NCBI RefSeq assembly: GCF_900538275.1
Contig: NZ_LR130778.1
Location: forward strand, 310,001 to 374,000
Origin: Petrocella atlantisensis
GTDB taxonomy: Bacteria; Bacillota; Clostridia; Lachnospirales; Vallitaleaceae
DNA length: 64,000 bases
Reading direction: 5' to 3'
A program made the translations under genes and the position numbers. Position 1 is the first letter of the stretch. Each line of letters starts with the position of its first letter. The notes beneath the pieces are model-generated. The model was not told where the DNA came from and did no database searches. It saw only the letters and a program-made list of their open reading frames with translations. Shown here piece by piece: positions 8,133 through 16,846 of the stretch.

Positions 8133-9170
8133 TTAACTTTGGTAAACAAGTTCATTGACAATTTCATCAATATAGTTTTCAAGTAGATATTTTGACCTTG
8201 ATTCATATGCATTCTTTTTCAGTTTAAATAAATAGTCTTTATCATTATATAAACGCTCTATTGCTACCGCCATTTCAGCCGGATTATTGTGTTTTAAAAC
8301 GATACCATCTATGCCGTTATGAATGATTTCCGCGTTGAAGTTAATATCACTAACAATCGCTGGCAATGCAGCAATCTTCGACTCAACCAAGACTCCAGGA
8401 ACACCTTCATTTTTCCATCTAGTTGGAAACAACAATAAATCATACTCATTCAATTTTGTGTAAACATCAGCTATATCCGTCTTAAAAATTCCACAATAAT
8501 TTATATTATTATATAAACTGGTCTGTTGTTCAAATTCTTCTTGATACGATTTTTCAATAGCTCCAAAGAAATCAACTTCAAATTGAATATTTTTTTTCGC
8601 TAATATCTTGACAGTTTCAAAAATAATATCTGCTCCTTTTTCTTTCGATATCAACGAAAAATATACACATTTCATTTTGTTTTGATCCGGATAGTTAATT
8701 TTTACCTTGGTATTTTTCTCATTTCTACAATTAGGAAAAATACTTACATTACTTAATCCGACTTTTACTAACTCATTCTTCATCCCATCAGCTTCCACAT
8801 AGACTTTCTTGTAGTTTGAAACCATTTTAAGATATGTGGCATCTTTAGAAATATTTTTTGCACTTGTCCCACCCATGACAATCAAGATAGAGTTTTTTAG
8901 TGATTTTCTATTAAAAAAGTATAATAGATAGGTGATTTTTTTTCTCCAAGATCCTGAAGCGCCTACTATAAATATTTTTTTTTGAAAGAATAACGCAGTT
9001 AAAAATTTAAATATCTCGTGCAAATTTATTTTTTTGACTTTTGACAACTCAATTATATACACATTTTTATGTTTACTTAGTTCCATATAAAGCATACTAT
9101 TTTTAATTGTGACACCACCATAAGGAGGTGGAAATGCACCTAAGTACACAACATCTTTTACATTAGTCAT
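8133..9170 (-). CDS. GT4-family glycosyltransferase
   Basis: A 345-residue GT-B glycosyltransferase. It opens with VVYLGAFPPPYGGV, where the Pro/Gly-rich acceptor-side loop is typical of GT4. The donor half contains VDFFGAI, the turn EYDLLLFPTRWKNEGVPGVLVES and a following IHNGIDGIVLKHNNP region, corresponding to the E-x(7)-E and nucleotide-binding part. The ATG overlaps the stop of the upstream CapK-like gene by four bases, so the two are translationally coupled. It probably extends the lipid-linked glycan at the cytoplasmic face. The sugar specificity is unknown. Confidence 0.85.
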   Translation of the reverse strand: MTNVKDVVYLGAFPPPYGGVTIKNSMLYMELSKHKNVYIIELSKVKKINLHEIFKFLTALFFQKKIFIVGASGSWRKKITYLLYFFNRKSLKNSILIVMGGTSAKNISKDATYLKMVSNYKKVYVEADGMKNELVKVGLSNVSIFPNCRNEKNTKVKINYPDQNKMKCVYFSLISKEKGADIIFETVKILAKKNIQFEVDFFGAIEKSYQEEFEQQTSLYNNINYCGIFKTDIADVYTKLNEYDLLLFPTRWKNEGVPGVLVESKIAALPAIVSDINFNAEIIHNGIDGIVLKHNNPAEMAVAIERLYNDKDYLFKLKKNAYESRSKYLLENYIDEIVNELVYQS

Positions 9171-10525
9171 TTCTTCACGCCCGTTTCTATATTTGATATA
9201 ACAAATTTAAATTTTCCATTTTTCGTCTTACTTATGTGTTGACAAATCTCTATTTTAATGTCTAAAGTATTACCTATTCGCGCTCTAAATGCATTTATTA
9301 TTTTAGATTCTGCATGTTTTAGGTCAAAATATTTATCCGGAACAATTCTAATAGTGATTTCTCCAATTATATCCTGAACTATTTGCACTTCTTTAATATT
9401 CATATTATCTTTAAACATATGACTTAGTCTTCCAAGTTCTCTACCATCCTTTGTAATAATATAGTCTCCAACACGACCACTTAATTGATTGATAATAGGA
9501 AAACACGTCCCACATTCACATCTTTTATTTAATATTTTGTAGTCTCCAGTATCTCCAATATCATATCTGATCATCGGTGTTGTTTTGTTTAAGAAGCTTG
9601 TCCAGTAAAATCTACCATCAACAACCTCTAAAAGTCCAGATTCAATATTTACATGATAATTACCTTCAGTACATTGTGTAATTATACCTGCTCTTTCTGT
9701 ACTCCCATAGTAATCATATATTTCAACCTTAAATACAGATTCAATAACCTGCTTTTGATGAAGTAGCAAAGTTTCCGATGAAGTGAATATTGCTTTTGGT
9801 TTATGCAAAGAAAGGCTATTATCAAATGCGTATTTTGCTAAAATATGAATTGATGATGGAAAACCTTGAACATAATCAGGTTTCCATTCATTATATTTCT
9901 TGATATAGCTACTTAAATTCTCCTCATTCATATGGTATGCAGAAAATAACAATTGATTATTTATATAATTCCTTCTCCAAAATATTTTTCTTTCGCCAAC
10001 GGCTACAATATTCCTTCCTCCAAATGTTGCAAGCTTATCAGATCTATTAATTCCAGCTAATTTCCGTTGTCTCCAAATAAACGCATACTCTTTAGCCCAT
10101 TCATTATTTGACAGAGCAGTTTTTAAGACTGCACCACTCGTACCACTCGTGAAAAACAGATTAATATTTTTTTGTGATGTTAATATTTCATTAAAATGAT
10201 TTCTTAAATCCTCTTTTTTCAAAATAGGAATATTCTTCATATCTGATAATACTAAAGAAGATGCATTCACCTCCGATAATACCTTCTTATAGTACAAAGA
10301 ATGCTTCTGACACCACTCTATAATTTCTTTTGTTTGATTTAACTGATATTCCTCAATAACACTTTCATCCCAATAATAAGACTTCATCAAAAATTTCAAA
10401 TATTTTTTATAAGTAATTCCAGATCTTTTTAATTCTCTTTTGAAAGCAAAAATACTCACGCCTATTTCCTGAATAAATATAGGTGATTTAGCATATATTT
10501 TATCAAAAGGACTCATTAAATCCAC
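9167..10525 (-). CDS. CapK/PaaK-like adenylate-forming ligase
   Basis: A 452-residue protein of the phenylacetate-CoA ligase/CapK family. The P-loop-like FFTSGTSGAVLKTA at about residues 130-145 matches the ATP-binding S/T-G-T-T/S-G signature. IYDYYGSTERAG matches the Y-G-x-T-E motif that binds adenine. A Cys pair (RCECGT) follows, as in many capsular members. CapK proteins are found in many capsule loci and are thought to activate an acid for attachment to the polymer. It is the first intact gene after the promoter at 10657-10685, with a GAGGAG ribosome site. Its ATG overlaps a TAA that ends an orphan coding remnant. Confidence 0.85.
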   Translation of the reverse strand: MDLMSPFDKIYAKSPIFIQEIGVSIFAFKRELKRSGITYKKYLKFLMKSYYWDESVIEEYQLNQTKEIIEWCQKHSLYYKKVLSEVNASSLVLSDMKNIPILKKEDLRNHFNEILTSQKNINLFFTSGTSGAVLKTALSNNEWAKEYAFIWRQRKLAGINRSDKLATFGGRNIVAVGERKIFWRRNYINNQLLFSAYHMNEENLSSYIKKYNEWKPDYVQGFPSSIHILAKYAFDNSLSLHKPKAIFTSSETLLLHQKQVIESVFKVEIYDYYGSTERAGIITQCTEGNYHVNIESGLLEVVDGRFYWTSFLNKTTPMIRYDIGDTGDYKILNKRCECGTCFPIINQLSGRVGDYIITKDGRELGRLSHMFKDNMNIKEVQIVQDIIGEITIRIVPDKYFDLKHAESKIINAFRARIGNTLDIKIEICQHISKTKNGKFKFVISNIETGVKK

Positions 10526-10623
10526 TCCTCATCTAATTTATTTTTAAATTCAGTTTCTAACTTATAAATTTCTTCAACAGGCTCTAGCTTATAACTGAAA
10601 TTCCCTTCACCTCTTCAATCTAA
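10525..10623 (-). pseudogene. Orphan C-terminal coding remnant ahead of the CapK gene
   Basis: About 31 sense codons in one frame read as plausible protein (GEGNFSYKLEPVEEIYKLET, then a Lys/Glu-rich end DEEWI) and stop at a TAA sharing its last base with the CapK-like ATG. The overlap is typical of genes that were once coupled. A stop lies just upstream and there is no in-frame start codon. It therefore looks like the 3' end of a lost first gene of the operon. The family is not recognised. Confidence 0.4.
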
Positions 10624-10656
10624 TAAATAATTTCCAAATGGCCGACATCTTGTTTC

Positions 10657-10685
10657 AGTATATAATTTATTAAAATATCTGTCAA
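10657..10685 (-). promoter_or_regulatory. Consensus sigma-A promoter of the first glycan operon
   Basis: On the minus strand TTGACA (10685-10680) and TATACT (10662-10657) are separated by exactly 17 bases. Transcription would start near 10650 and read through the orphan remnant into the CapK-like gene. The same TTGACA-17-TATACT pattern recurs before the three CapD-like genes. Confidence 0.72.
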
Positions 10686-10791
10686 TATTGATAATTAATG
10701 GCTTTTATAGTGATTTTAATCCCATCTTCCCTAACTGGTATGTTTTTTATAATACTATGCTTGTTTAATTTTGTAATTTTAATAACTTAAC

Positions 10792-10833
10792 AAAAAAAAC
10801 TTCTTATATTTTAGATATGTAAGAAGTTTTTTT
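10792..10833 (-). terminator. Bidirectional intrinsic terminator
   Basis: An inverted repeat, ACTTCTTATAT with ATGTAAGAAGT, is flanked by an A-run on one side and a T-run on the other. It can end transcription of the phosphorylase gene on the minus strand, just after its stop at 10845, and insulates the glycan operon. Confidence 0.75.
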
Positions 10834-10844
10834 GTTGTTATGTC

Positions 10845-12548
10845 TTATAATCTATTTTCTTTGGTTGTGATTTCATATTTATAGGTCTTAAGGTCTGCTT
10901 CTAATAAGGCAGAATAATCATCTTTTACCCATTTCAGGATTAACTTATGGGGCTCTGATTCTATAATCTCAAGCGACCCCTCCGTGTCAAAAGCAGGGAA
11001 AGTATGTCTGAATCTAATGAGTTCAATCTGTTCACGCACCACACGCTTTTCCAGTCGTGCTTCTATTTCTTCTAAGGTCAAGTTGGTTCGATTAATCTCT
11101 TTGTGACCTGCAGCACCGGCACGCTTGACCGCCTCATAATCATTTTTCCCTGCAAATAGGTCTAAATACCAGACCTGCGGCTTACCCGGCATAAACATCT
11201 GAATCGCTCGGGCAAGGAGCATCTTCTCATCATCTTCTCCGAGGGCACTATAATAAGTGGCGTTTACTTGATAATAGATGTTCTTCTTCCCATGAAGATC
11301 CTTCACATAACCCCCACGACTAACAACAACATCAATCAAGTTCTGAATCTGGGCCTCAGACAAAAGCCCTTTAAGATCCAATAGCGGAATACCATCATGA
11401 CAACCGAGCATATTCACTGTCTTAATATTTTTCGTCTTAACATCTAAAATCCACTGAAGGAGATGTACACTTGAGTGGTTTTCAAATGCATCAATGATTA
11501 AGCCCGGCAAGAAGAAATCATAGGTCATAAAACCTTCTTCAGCTATTTTCTCATGGATTTTTTCCTCATACTTGGAATGAATCTCCGGCAAGAGATTAAG
11601 GCCGAAACGGTCCGCTAAGGCTTTAACGCGTTCAAGCAACTCCCATGTCCCAGGTTTATTTAGGAAATTCTTCTCACCAGGTGCCTTTGGTGCATAAGCA
11701 AAAGCATCCAATCTAACAATGCCTGCCCCGTAGCCGGCCAATTTTTTTAAAGTATCTTCATAGAAATCCCATACAAGTGGCGACTTGATATTTAGATCCA
11801 TTTGACCTAAGTATTTTCGATGAGACTCTAGATAATCAACGACACCTGCTTTATAAGCGGTCATGATGCCAAGGTCGATCTCAGAAGGCTTTTTCCCATC
11901 AAGTAGTCCCTGATTCATTATTTCTGCAATCATCTGTGCCTGAGTGTATTGAAGGTCCAGCTCTAACATCAGATCAATAGCGTCAATAGGGTTATATCTA
12001 ACTTCCTGATAGAAGGTATTCCAATAGGGCACCTCTTTACCGTCTGGCATGCGCACATTTAATATAGGCAAACCCGGCTTTCTAAAAAACATATCTTTAA
12101 TCAAAGCTTCTTCTGGCTGAATATAGCCCTCTTCTGTCATCTGGCCTTTGCCTTCCCAGAAGCGGTTCCAATCAATGAAAAAATCTCTATAGATTGACTG
12201 ATCCCCTTTTTTAATAATATCTTGAAAAGGCTTCGATAATACCGATGCATGATTTAAGATAAAATCAAACTTAAAATCCATCCCCAATGCCTTTAAGGCC
12301 TCTAAGTCTTCTTTAGTCGCTAGTAAAGCATTCAGTTCATAATCAATAACTGAGAACCCACGGTCCAAATCGGTGTTAAACACACTGGGTAATATGTATA
12401 TAGATTCAAAAACATCTCTAAATGCGTCCTTCTTAAGTAAGGCCACAAGACCACTCAGCGATGCATCTATACTGTCCGGGTATGCGTTAAGCATGAGACC
12501 TGTACGAACATCCCTTTTATCTTTTATCCCTTGATTCCCTTGATTCAT
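10845..12548 (-). CDS. GH13_18 sucrose/glucosylglycerate phosphorylase-like enzyme
   Basis: A 567-residue alpha-amylase-superfamily protein of the sucrose-phosphorylase type, which splits an alpha-glucoside with phosphate to give glucose 1-phosphate. The catalytic triad is visible: nucleophile Asp in VRLDAFAYAPK, acid/base Glu in LLPEIHSKYE and the stabilising Asp in MLGCHDGIPLLD. Classical sucrose phosphorylases have about 490-505 residues; this longer form is closer to the glucosylglycerate or sucrose-6-phosphate phosphorylase branches. There is no signal peptide, so it is cytoplasmic. It lies 27 bases downstream of a P-loop kinase gene under one regulated promoter. Exact substrate is not settled from sequence. 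Confidence 0.82.
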   Translation of the reverse strand: MNQGNQGIKDKRDVRTGLMLNAYPDSIDASLSGLVALLKKDAFRDVFESIYILPSVFNTDLDRGFSVIDYELNALLATKEDLEALKALGMDFKFDFILNHASVLSKPFQDIIKKGDQSIYRDFFIDWNRFWEGKGQMTEEGYIQPEEALIKDMFFRKPGLPILNVRMPDGKEVPYWNTFYQEVRYNPIDAIDLMLELDLQYTQAQMIAEIMNQGLLDGKKPSEIDLGIMTAYKAGVVDYLESHRKYLGQMDLNIKSPLVWDFYEDTLKKLAGYGAGIVRLDAFAYAPKAPGEKNFLNKPGTWELLERVKALADRFGLNLLPEIHSKYEEKIHEKIAEEGFMTYDFFLPGLIIDAFENHSSVHLLQWILDVKTKNIKTVNMLGCHDGIPLLDLKGLLSEAQIQNLIDVVVSRGGYVKDLHGKKNIYYQVNATYYSALGEDDEKMLLARAIQMFMPGKPQVWYLDLFAGKNDYEAVKRAGAAGHKEINRTNLTLEEIEARLEKRVVREQIELIRFRHTFPAFDTEGSLEIIESEPHKLILKWVKDDYSALLEADLKTYKYEITTKENRL

Positions 12549-12575
12549 AATATGCCTCCTTAACTTCGACCTCTA

Positions 12576-13535
12576 CTATAGTCCCTCTTGCAGCATGATT
12601 TGACGGTACTGTTCGAAGCCTACGATCTCGCCGTCTTTAAGTACGATTATCTTCGCACCGGAAGCCTGTGAGAACAGTAGCTTTTGTTCGATATCCAATA
12701 CCATGGTTGTAAAAGGACTGTCCGTTCCACCATCACGATTACGCAATTTACGATGTTCTAATGTCTCACTCGGGGTACTGTTAAGTAGAATCGGTATATC
12801 CACACCAATTAAAGCGTCATTGTTGCCGTGGGTCCACTCGATAATAACCACCTTAATATTAGAAAAATCAACCTTTTCGTACCATAGATCCGTCTCTTCT
12901 CGCCCCATTCTCTTAAGCAGAATACTCTCTTTATCATGTTTAAACTCAGCGATGATATGGTTTATTTCATCAAAATCAATCTCAGCCGAAGTCCCAAGAT
13001 AGTCTTCAAGACCTTTTCTACCTTCCTGTTGATAGATGAATAACCAAGGAAGTTCTTGGATTTGATCCGGATCAAAATCTTGATTAAGGGCCTGAAGTTC
13101 TCTTAGTTTGTCTCCCCGTTCTCGGTTATAAGCGCCTTGTGCAACCAGACCCTTAAGACCCATCTCTCTGAAGATTCTAAGGCGTTCCTCATCATTATGC
13201 TTTGGTATTCTATGAGGGTAATTATCCCCGGACAGAATATAGCTGCCTATCCCTACGTCATTAAAATAATACGCCAGTAAAGCCCCAATCTCCGACTTAC
13301 CGACACCGGAACCACCATGAACGGAAATCACCACTTTATCCTTCGGACGGATCTCTTGTATATCCTTAACCATCTGATATAACTTGGGGAATATCGCTTC
13401 TGCCTTCATAATATGCCCCGTCTGTATCTGAATCACATCCCCAGGCATATCCCCTTTTTTTATGTTATCGTAATCCACGAGCTGGGGTGCCACCCATTGG
13501 AATGTATCCATCTTCTTGTCTTCTTTTTTCTCCAT
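12576..13535 (-). CDS. P-loop small-molecule kinase paired with the phosphorylase
   Basis: A 319-residue protein with a clear Walker A motif (HGGSGVGKSE, about residues 75-84) and a strand ending in Asp (SYILSGDNYPHR), as in uridine-kinase or adenylylsulfate-kinase-like P-loop kinases. A later segment, VVIIEWTHGNND, could be the Walker B strand, and HRKLRNRD may be part of the lid. Similar proteins are often labelled adenylylsulfate kinase, but no sulfate genes are nearby. Operon position suggests it phosphorylates the product or acceptor of the phosphorylase, for example glycerate or a sugar. A strong AAGGAGG lies 12 bases before the ATG, a rather long spacing. Family likely; substrate inferred. 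Confidence 0.65.
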   Translation of the reverse strand: MEKKEDKKMDTFQWVAPQLVDYDNIKKGDMPGDVIQIQTGHIMKAEAIFPKLYQMVKDIQEIRPKDKVVISVHGGSGVGKSEIGALLAYYFNDVGIGSYILSGDNYPHRIPKHNDEERLRIFREMGLKGLVAQGAYNRERGDKLRELQALNQDFDPDQIQELPWLFIYQQEGRKGLEDYLGTSAEIDFDEINHIIAEFKHDKESILLKRMGREETDLWYEKVDFSNIKVVIIEWTHGNNDALIGVDIPILLNSTPSETLEHRKLRNRDGGTDSPFTTMVLDIEQKLLFSQASGAKIIVLKDGEIVGFEQYRQIMLQEGL

Positions 13536-13564
13536 AAAATACGCACGCCTCCTTACTGACCGCT

Positions 13565-13615
13565 ATGAAAAGCTTTTCATGAAGAAATTATAGAGGTAAA
13601 CACCTCATATGTCAA
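13565..13615 (-). promoter_or_regulatory. Perfect sigma-A promoter with palindromic operator
   Basis: On the minus strand TTGACA (13615-13610) and TATAAT (13592-13587) are 17 bases apart, a full consensus promoter. Seven bases beyond the -10 lies a perfect 16-base palindrome, ATGAAAAGCTTTTCAT (13580-13565), covering the expected start of transcription. The position suits a repressor. The palindrome resembles LacI-family or catabolite sites, but its centre is GC rather than CG. The promoter drives the kinase-phosphorylase pair. Confidence 0.8.
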
Positions 13616-13670
13616 TTGTAAAAGTGCCACAATAAGAGGCTATATCTTTGGTTAATACGTTGAAACGGCG

Positions 13671-14792
13671 TTAATAGATGACATCCGATAGAATAATCGT
13701 ATTTTGAACCGGATTCACACTATACTGCAAGCTTCTGTAAGATCCGGACTGTAATTGACTTAAGACCTCTTCTACATAGATCTGGTCGATATCATAACCA
13801 GTTTTGATCTCTATCTTATTGCCTTGTTCATCAAAGAATCTTTGTAACCGTTTTATAAGATCCGATGCTTGCTCAGCATAGAGGTCCATATAGACATAGT
13901 AATTATACTGCTTACCTGTTGCAACCGGATAATCTTCTGCAATATACTGATGATCTTTGCTCATCTGCTCACTGGTGATGTTCATATAATCATACCGCTT
14001 GACTTGAGTCCCACCGGGCATAACCGGATCATCCCAGGTAACATCCACATGGTACCATTCTTCCTCTAACTGTACCAGATTCCAGGCATGGGCCTGCTCT
14101 CCTGCCGTACCTTGAATAATGATGGTCTCAAGGCCTGCCATTGTAGACAGATAATGAAAAGCCTCAGCATAACCTTGGCAAACAGCATCCCCATGAATCA
14201 GAGCACCATACATGGTATAGATATATTCTTCACCGGCTTCAACATCCTTAGTATAGACGATATGGTCCACCAAATAATCATGAATAGCCAAAGTCTTCTC
14301 AAAAGGCGTCATACCGTCCTGAATAATCTCATCTACGATCGCTTCTGCTTTCTTAACACTGGTGTCAAACTCTGTCTTAGTAATCTTATAGTTGACACGA
14401 AGGGACAGTGACACATCACTGGTGGCTGACTCCGTAGAACTAACCGCTGAATAATACCCTGGGTAATCCTTCATGGACGTTATGGCACTTTGAATCCCAG
14501 CTTCTACCTGCTCATAGGTAAGTGCAGGAATCATGAATTCACGTTCACCCTCCCAAGCGAGTATCATCGCCACCACCGCTGCCAGAAGTTCTTCTTCTGT
14601 ATTAATAAAATCCTCTTGATCCGAAGAAAAAAGCTTGTTCTGACTGGCGATATGAGAAATCACCTTGCTGCTGTCAAAAATAATCTCATCTTGACCCCAG
14701 AAATAATTGTTCGCAATGAGGCCCATACTTATTAACAATAGGACTAAGGATATGAATTTAATGGGGTTGAACCTTCTACTTTTTCTCATCAT
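13671..14792 (-). CDS. Membrane-anchored or secreted transglutaminase-like protein
   Basis: A 373-residue protein with a basic N-terminus and one hydrophobic segment (FISLVLLLISMGLIANNYF, about residues 13-31), so it is exported and probably anchored. The central transglutaminase-core domain carries the triad: Cys in DAVCQGYAEAFHYLS, His in GEQAHAWNLV and Asp in WYHVDVTWDDP. In bacteria such proteins act as proteases or crosslink wall proteins; this cannot be resolved here. The remaining C-terminal 90 residues look like a small mixed alpha/beta extension. An upstream region with repeated CGTTGCAT elements and a candidate promoter suggests separate regulation. The domain call is secure. Confidence 0.82.
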   Translation of the reverse strand: MMRKSRRFNPIKFISLVLLLISMGLIANNYFWGQDEIIFDSSKVISHIASQNKLFSSDQEDFINTEEELLAAVVAMILAWEGEREFMIPALTYEQVEAGIQSAITSMKDYPGYYSAVSSTESATSDVSLSLRVNYKITKTEFDTSVKKAEAIVDEIIQDGMTPFEKTLAIHDYLVDHIVYTKDVEAGEEYIYTMYGALIHGDAVCQGYAEAFHYLSTMAGLETIIIQGTAGEQAHAWNLVQLEEEWYHVDVTWDDPVMPGGTQVKRYDYMNITSEQMSKDHQYIAEDYPVATGKQYNYYVYMDLYAEQASDLIKRLQRFFDEQGNKIEIKTGYDIDQIYVEEVLSQLQSGSYRSLQYSVNPVQNTIILSDVIY

Positions 14793-14870
14793 TGACTCCA
14801 GACTTTCTTACAAGATTATTTAAAATTCTAAGTGTTTCTTACTTTTCAAATTTTGTTTTCAAATCAATCT

Positions 14871-14976
14871 CTTTTCTTGAAAGCTCTAGACCTTCATTTA
14901 ACTCATAAATAAAATGTTCATCTTTTGACAATTCTAATTTATCAATTTCAGTAAACCTCTATTTTCCTATCAAGTT
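14871..14976 (-). other. Possible decayed short coding remnant
   Basis: Between the transglutaminase gene and its candidate promoter, one minus-strand frame reads as about 36 plausible codons after a TAG, including EIDKLELSKDEHFIYELNEG and a Lys-rich end, closing with TAA. There is no good start codon. It may be a gene fragment or a chance open stretch in the leader. Confidence 0.25.
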
Positions 14977-15024
14977 GTGTTAACAAAAAATTATTTGTTA
15001 TAATATCTCTGTATTTATAGGATA

Positions 15025-15115
15025 ATTCTATCATGAATATATATTAAATGCAACGCTCTCTCTATCGTTGTATTTATCGTTGCATATCTAGTCGTATATT
15101 CATCTACCGTTGCAT
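15025..15115 (-). promoter_or_regulatory. Candidate promoter embedded in repeated CGTTGCAT-type sites
   Basis: On the minus strand TTGCAT (15053-15048) and TAGAAT (15030-15025) are 17 bases apart. The plus strand carries CGTTGCAT at 15108-15115 and 15078-15085 and CGTTGTAT at 15066-15073. ATGCAACG, the reverse orientation, is at 15048-15055 and overlaps the -35. Three direct and one inverted copy form an operator-like array upstream of the transglutaminase gene. The binding protein is unknown. Confidence 0.5.
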
Positions 15116-15152
15116 TTCGTTTTACAACGACAAAACGACAGAAGCAGAGCAA

Positions 15153-15192
15153 AGAAAAAAAAGACGTCAAATCCCTTGGGGTCTGACATCTT
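15153..15192 (-). terminator. Intrinsic terminator of cstA
   Basis: On the minus strand AGATGTCAGACCCC, a two-base loop and GGGATTTGACGTCT form a long, nearly complete stem followed by a T-run. It lies 60 bases beyond the cstA stop. Confidence 0.82.
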
Positions 15193-15251
15193 ATCTTTTA
15201 AAAAATACTTAAGAATCAATTACTTGTCAATGGTTGTTTTTCATGCTTTTG

Positions 15252-16670
15252 TTAAGCAGCTTCTGCTTCACCCACATCTATTTTAAAAGTATATTTTGAT
15301 GCCTTATAGAGGAAGAAGGCAAAGGCAAGGACTGCAGTTATGATGCCAACAGGATAGCCTATGTTTGTAGGTAATTTCAAGCCTTCTGGTGCAATCAGGA
15401 TATAAGTAACGGTTACCGCCGTCATAAATGCTGCAGGAAGGGAACAGATGTAGTGGAATTTCTTATTCTGTATTAAGAAGCTTTCGGCAGCCCATAACAT
15501 AACCATGGCTAAGGTTTGATTTGCCCATGCAAAGTAGCGCCAAATGATGGCAAAATCAATGAAACATAAAGCGATTCCAATGGCAAAAAGTGGCACAGCA
15601 ATAATAAAACGATTACTTAATTTCAACTGATTAAACTTAAGTGCATCCGCAATGGCTAAACGCGCACTTCTAAAAGCGGTATCGCCTGAAGTTATCGGGC
15701 ACGCCACAACACCAATAATGGCAAGTGCACCGCCAAAAGTACCAAGTAAAGAGACAGAAATAGTATTCACAACGACAGCAGCAGCACCGGCTTCAGCTAA
15801 AGTCGCCGTAGATCCAAAGAATGCCATTGCAGCAGCGGCCCAGATTAAAGCGATGATGCCCTCTGTGATCATAGCACCATAGAATATAGAACGTCCTTGT
15901 TTTTCGTCAGAAATACAGCGGGCCATGATTGGAGATTGTGTTGCATGGAAGCCACTAATAGCACCACACGCTATGGTGATAAATAGATATGGGAATATCG
16001 CTTTACCCGTTGGATGTAGGTTATTAAATTGAATTTCCGGGATGGTATAGCCTTTAGCAAAAATACCTACGATGATACCAACACCCATGATCAACAAAGC
16101 CGCACCAAATATTGGATATATGCGACCAATGATCTTATCGATCGGCAAGACTGTCGCTAACAAGTAATAGACAATAATGACGCCTACCCATGCAAGTCTA
16201 GGGATACCCGTCAAGTTTTCAAGTAACCCGGCCGGCCCATTAACAAAAACAACACCCACTAAGATCAACAAAACAACGGAGAAAATCCGCATTGCATTTT
16301 TAGCAGAGGTTCCAAGATAATGACCTACGATTTCAGCAAATGTTTGACCATTGTGTCTTACAGAAAGCATACCGGCAAAATAGTCATGTGTCGCACCGGC
16401 AAAAATTGATCCAAGTACAATCCATAAGAATGCAGATGGTCCCCAATATGCACCAGCAACCGCACCAAATATGGGTCCAAGTCCAGCAATGTTTAGAAAT
16501 TGAATAAGAAAGGCTTTTTTGGTGTCGATGGTTACAAAGTCAACCCCATCCGCCATAGAAACAGCTGGTGTTGGTTTGTTGTTATCTGCGCCAAATATTT
16601 TTTCAACAACTTTACCGTAAAATGCATAACCTAGAATTAACGCGATGACAGACAGTAAAAACGAAATCAT
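15252..16670 (-). CDS. cstA: CstA-family pyruvate/peptide transporter
   Basis: A 472-residue polytopic membrane protein of the carbon-starvation CstA family. Its N-terminal half has the family hallmarks: FLLSVIALILGYAFYGK, FVTIDTKKAFLIQFLNIAGLGPIFGAVAGA and GATHDYFAGMLSVRHNGQT. More than ten hydrophobic segments follow. It is the compact form of the family seen in Firmicutes, shorter than enterobacterial CstA. E. coli CstA and its paralogue BtsT import pyruvate, BtsT under a LytS/LytTR-type system; here a LytTR regulator and LytS remnant lie directly upstream. An AAGGAGG site precedes the ATG. A TATAAT lies in the upstream gap without a good -35, as expected for an activator-dependent promoter. 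Confidence 0.88.
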   Translation of the reverse strand: MISFLLSVIALILGYAFYGKVVEKIFGADNNKPTPAVSMADGVDFVTIDTKKAFLIQFLNIAGLGPIFGAVAGAYWGPSAFLWIVLGSIFAGATHDYFAGMLSVRHNGQTFAEIVGHYLGTSAKNAMRIFSVVLLILVGVVFVNGPAGLLENLTGIPRLAWVGVIIVYYLLATVLPIDKIIGRIYPIFGAALLIMGVGIIVGIFAKGYTIPEIQFNNLHPTGKAIFPYLFITIACGAISGFHATQSPIMARCISDEKQGRSIFYGAMITEGIIALIWAAAAMAFFGSTATLAEAGAAAVVVNTISVSLLGTFGGALAIIGVVACPITSGDTAFRSARLAIADALKFNQLKLSNRFIIAVPLFAIGIALCFIDFAIIWRYFAWANQTLAMVMLWAAESFLIQNKKFHYICSLPAAFMTAVTVTYILIAPEGLKLPTNIGYPVGIITAVLAFAFFLYKASKYTFKIDVGEAEAA

Positions 16671-16742
16671 AGTAATCCTCCTTAGAATCTTTATTATGGT
16701 TAGTTTATGCCATAATTATAAGATAATCGAAACATAATTAGG

Positions 16743-16759
16743 ACATTTTCAGGTGAAAT
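16743..16759. promoter_or_regulatory. Candidate activator site upstream of cstA
   Basis: CATTTTCAGGTGAAATG is a near-palindrome about 75-90 bases before the cstA start and upstream of the TATAAT that lacks a good -35. It is a candidate LytTR-regulator site. LytTR proteins usually prefer direct repeats, so this is tentative. Confidence 0.3.
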
Positions 16760-16760
16760 G

Positions 16761-16790
16761 CAAAAAACACAACCTAAGTGGTTGTGTTTA
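16761..16790 (-). terminator. Intrinsic terminator after the LytTR regulator
   Basis: AAACACAACC and GGTTGTGTTT form a perfect 10-base stem with a 5-base loop. On the minus strand it is followed by TTTTTT. It separates the regulator gene from cstA. Confidence 0.8.
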
Positions 16791-16846
16791 ATTACTAAGC
16801 GGTTTTGTAAAAACAAGATAAACTTGTTGAATATGGATATATTTTT

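Noticed and set aside
15048-15115. CRISPR-like array
   Set aside because: The repeats are only eight bases, unevenly spaced and partly inverted, with no spacers of constant length.
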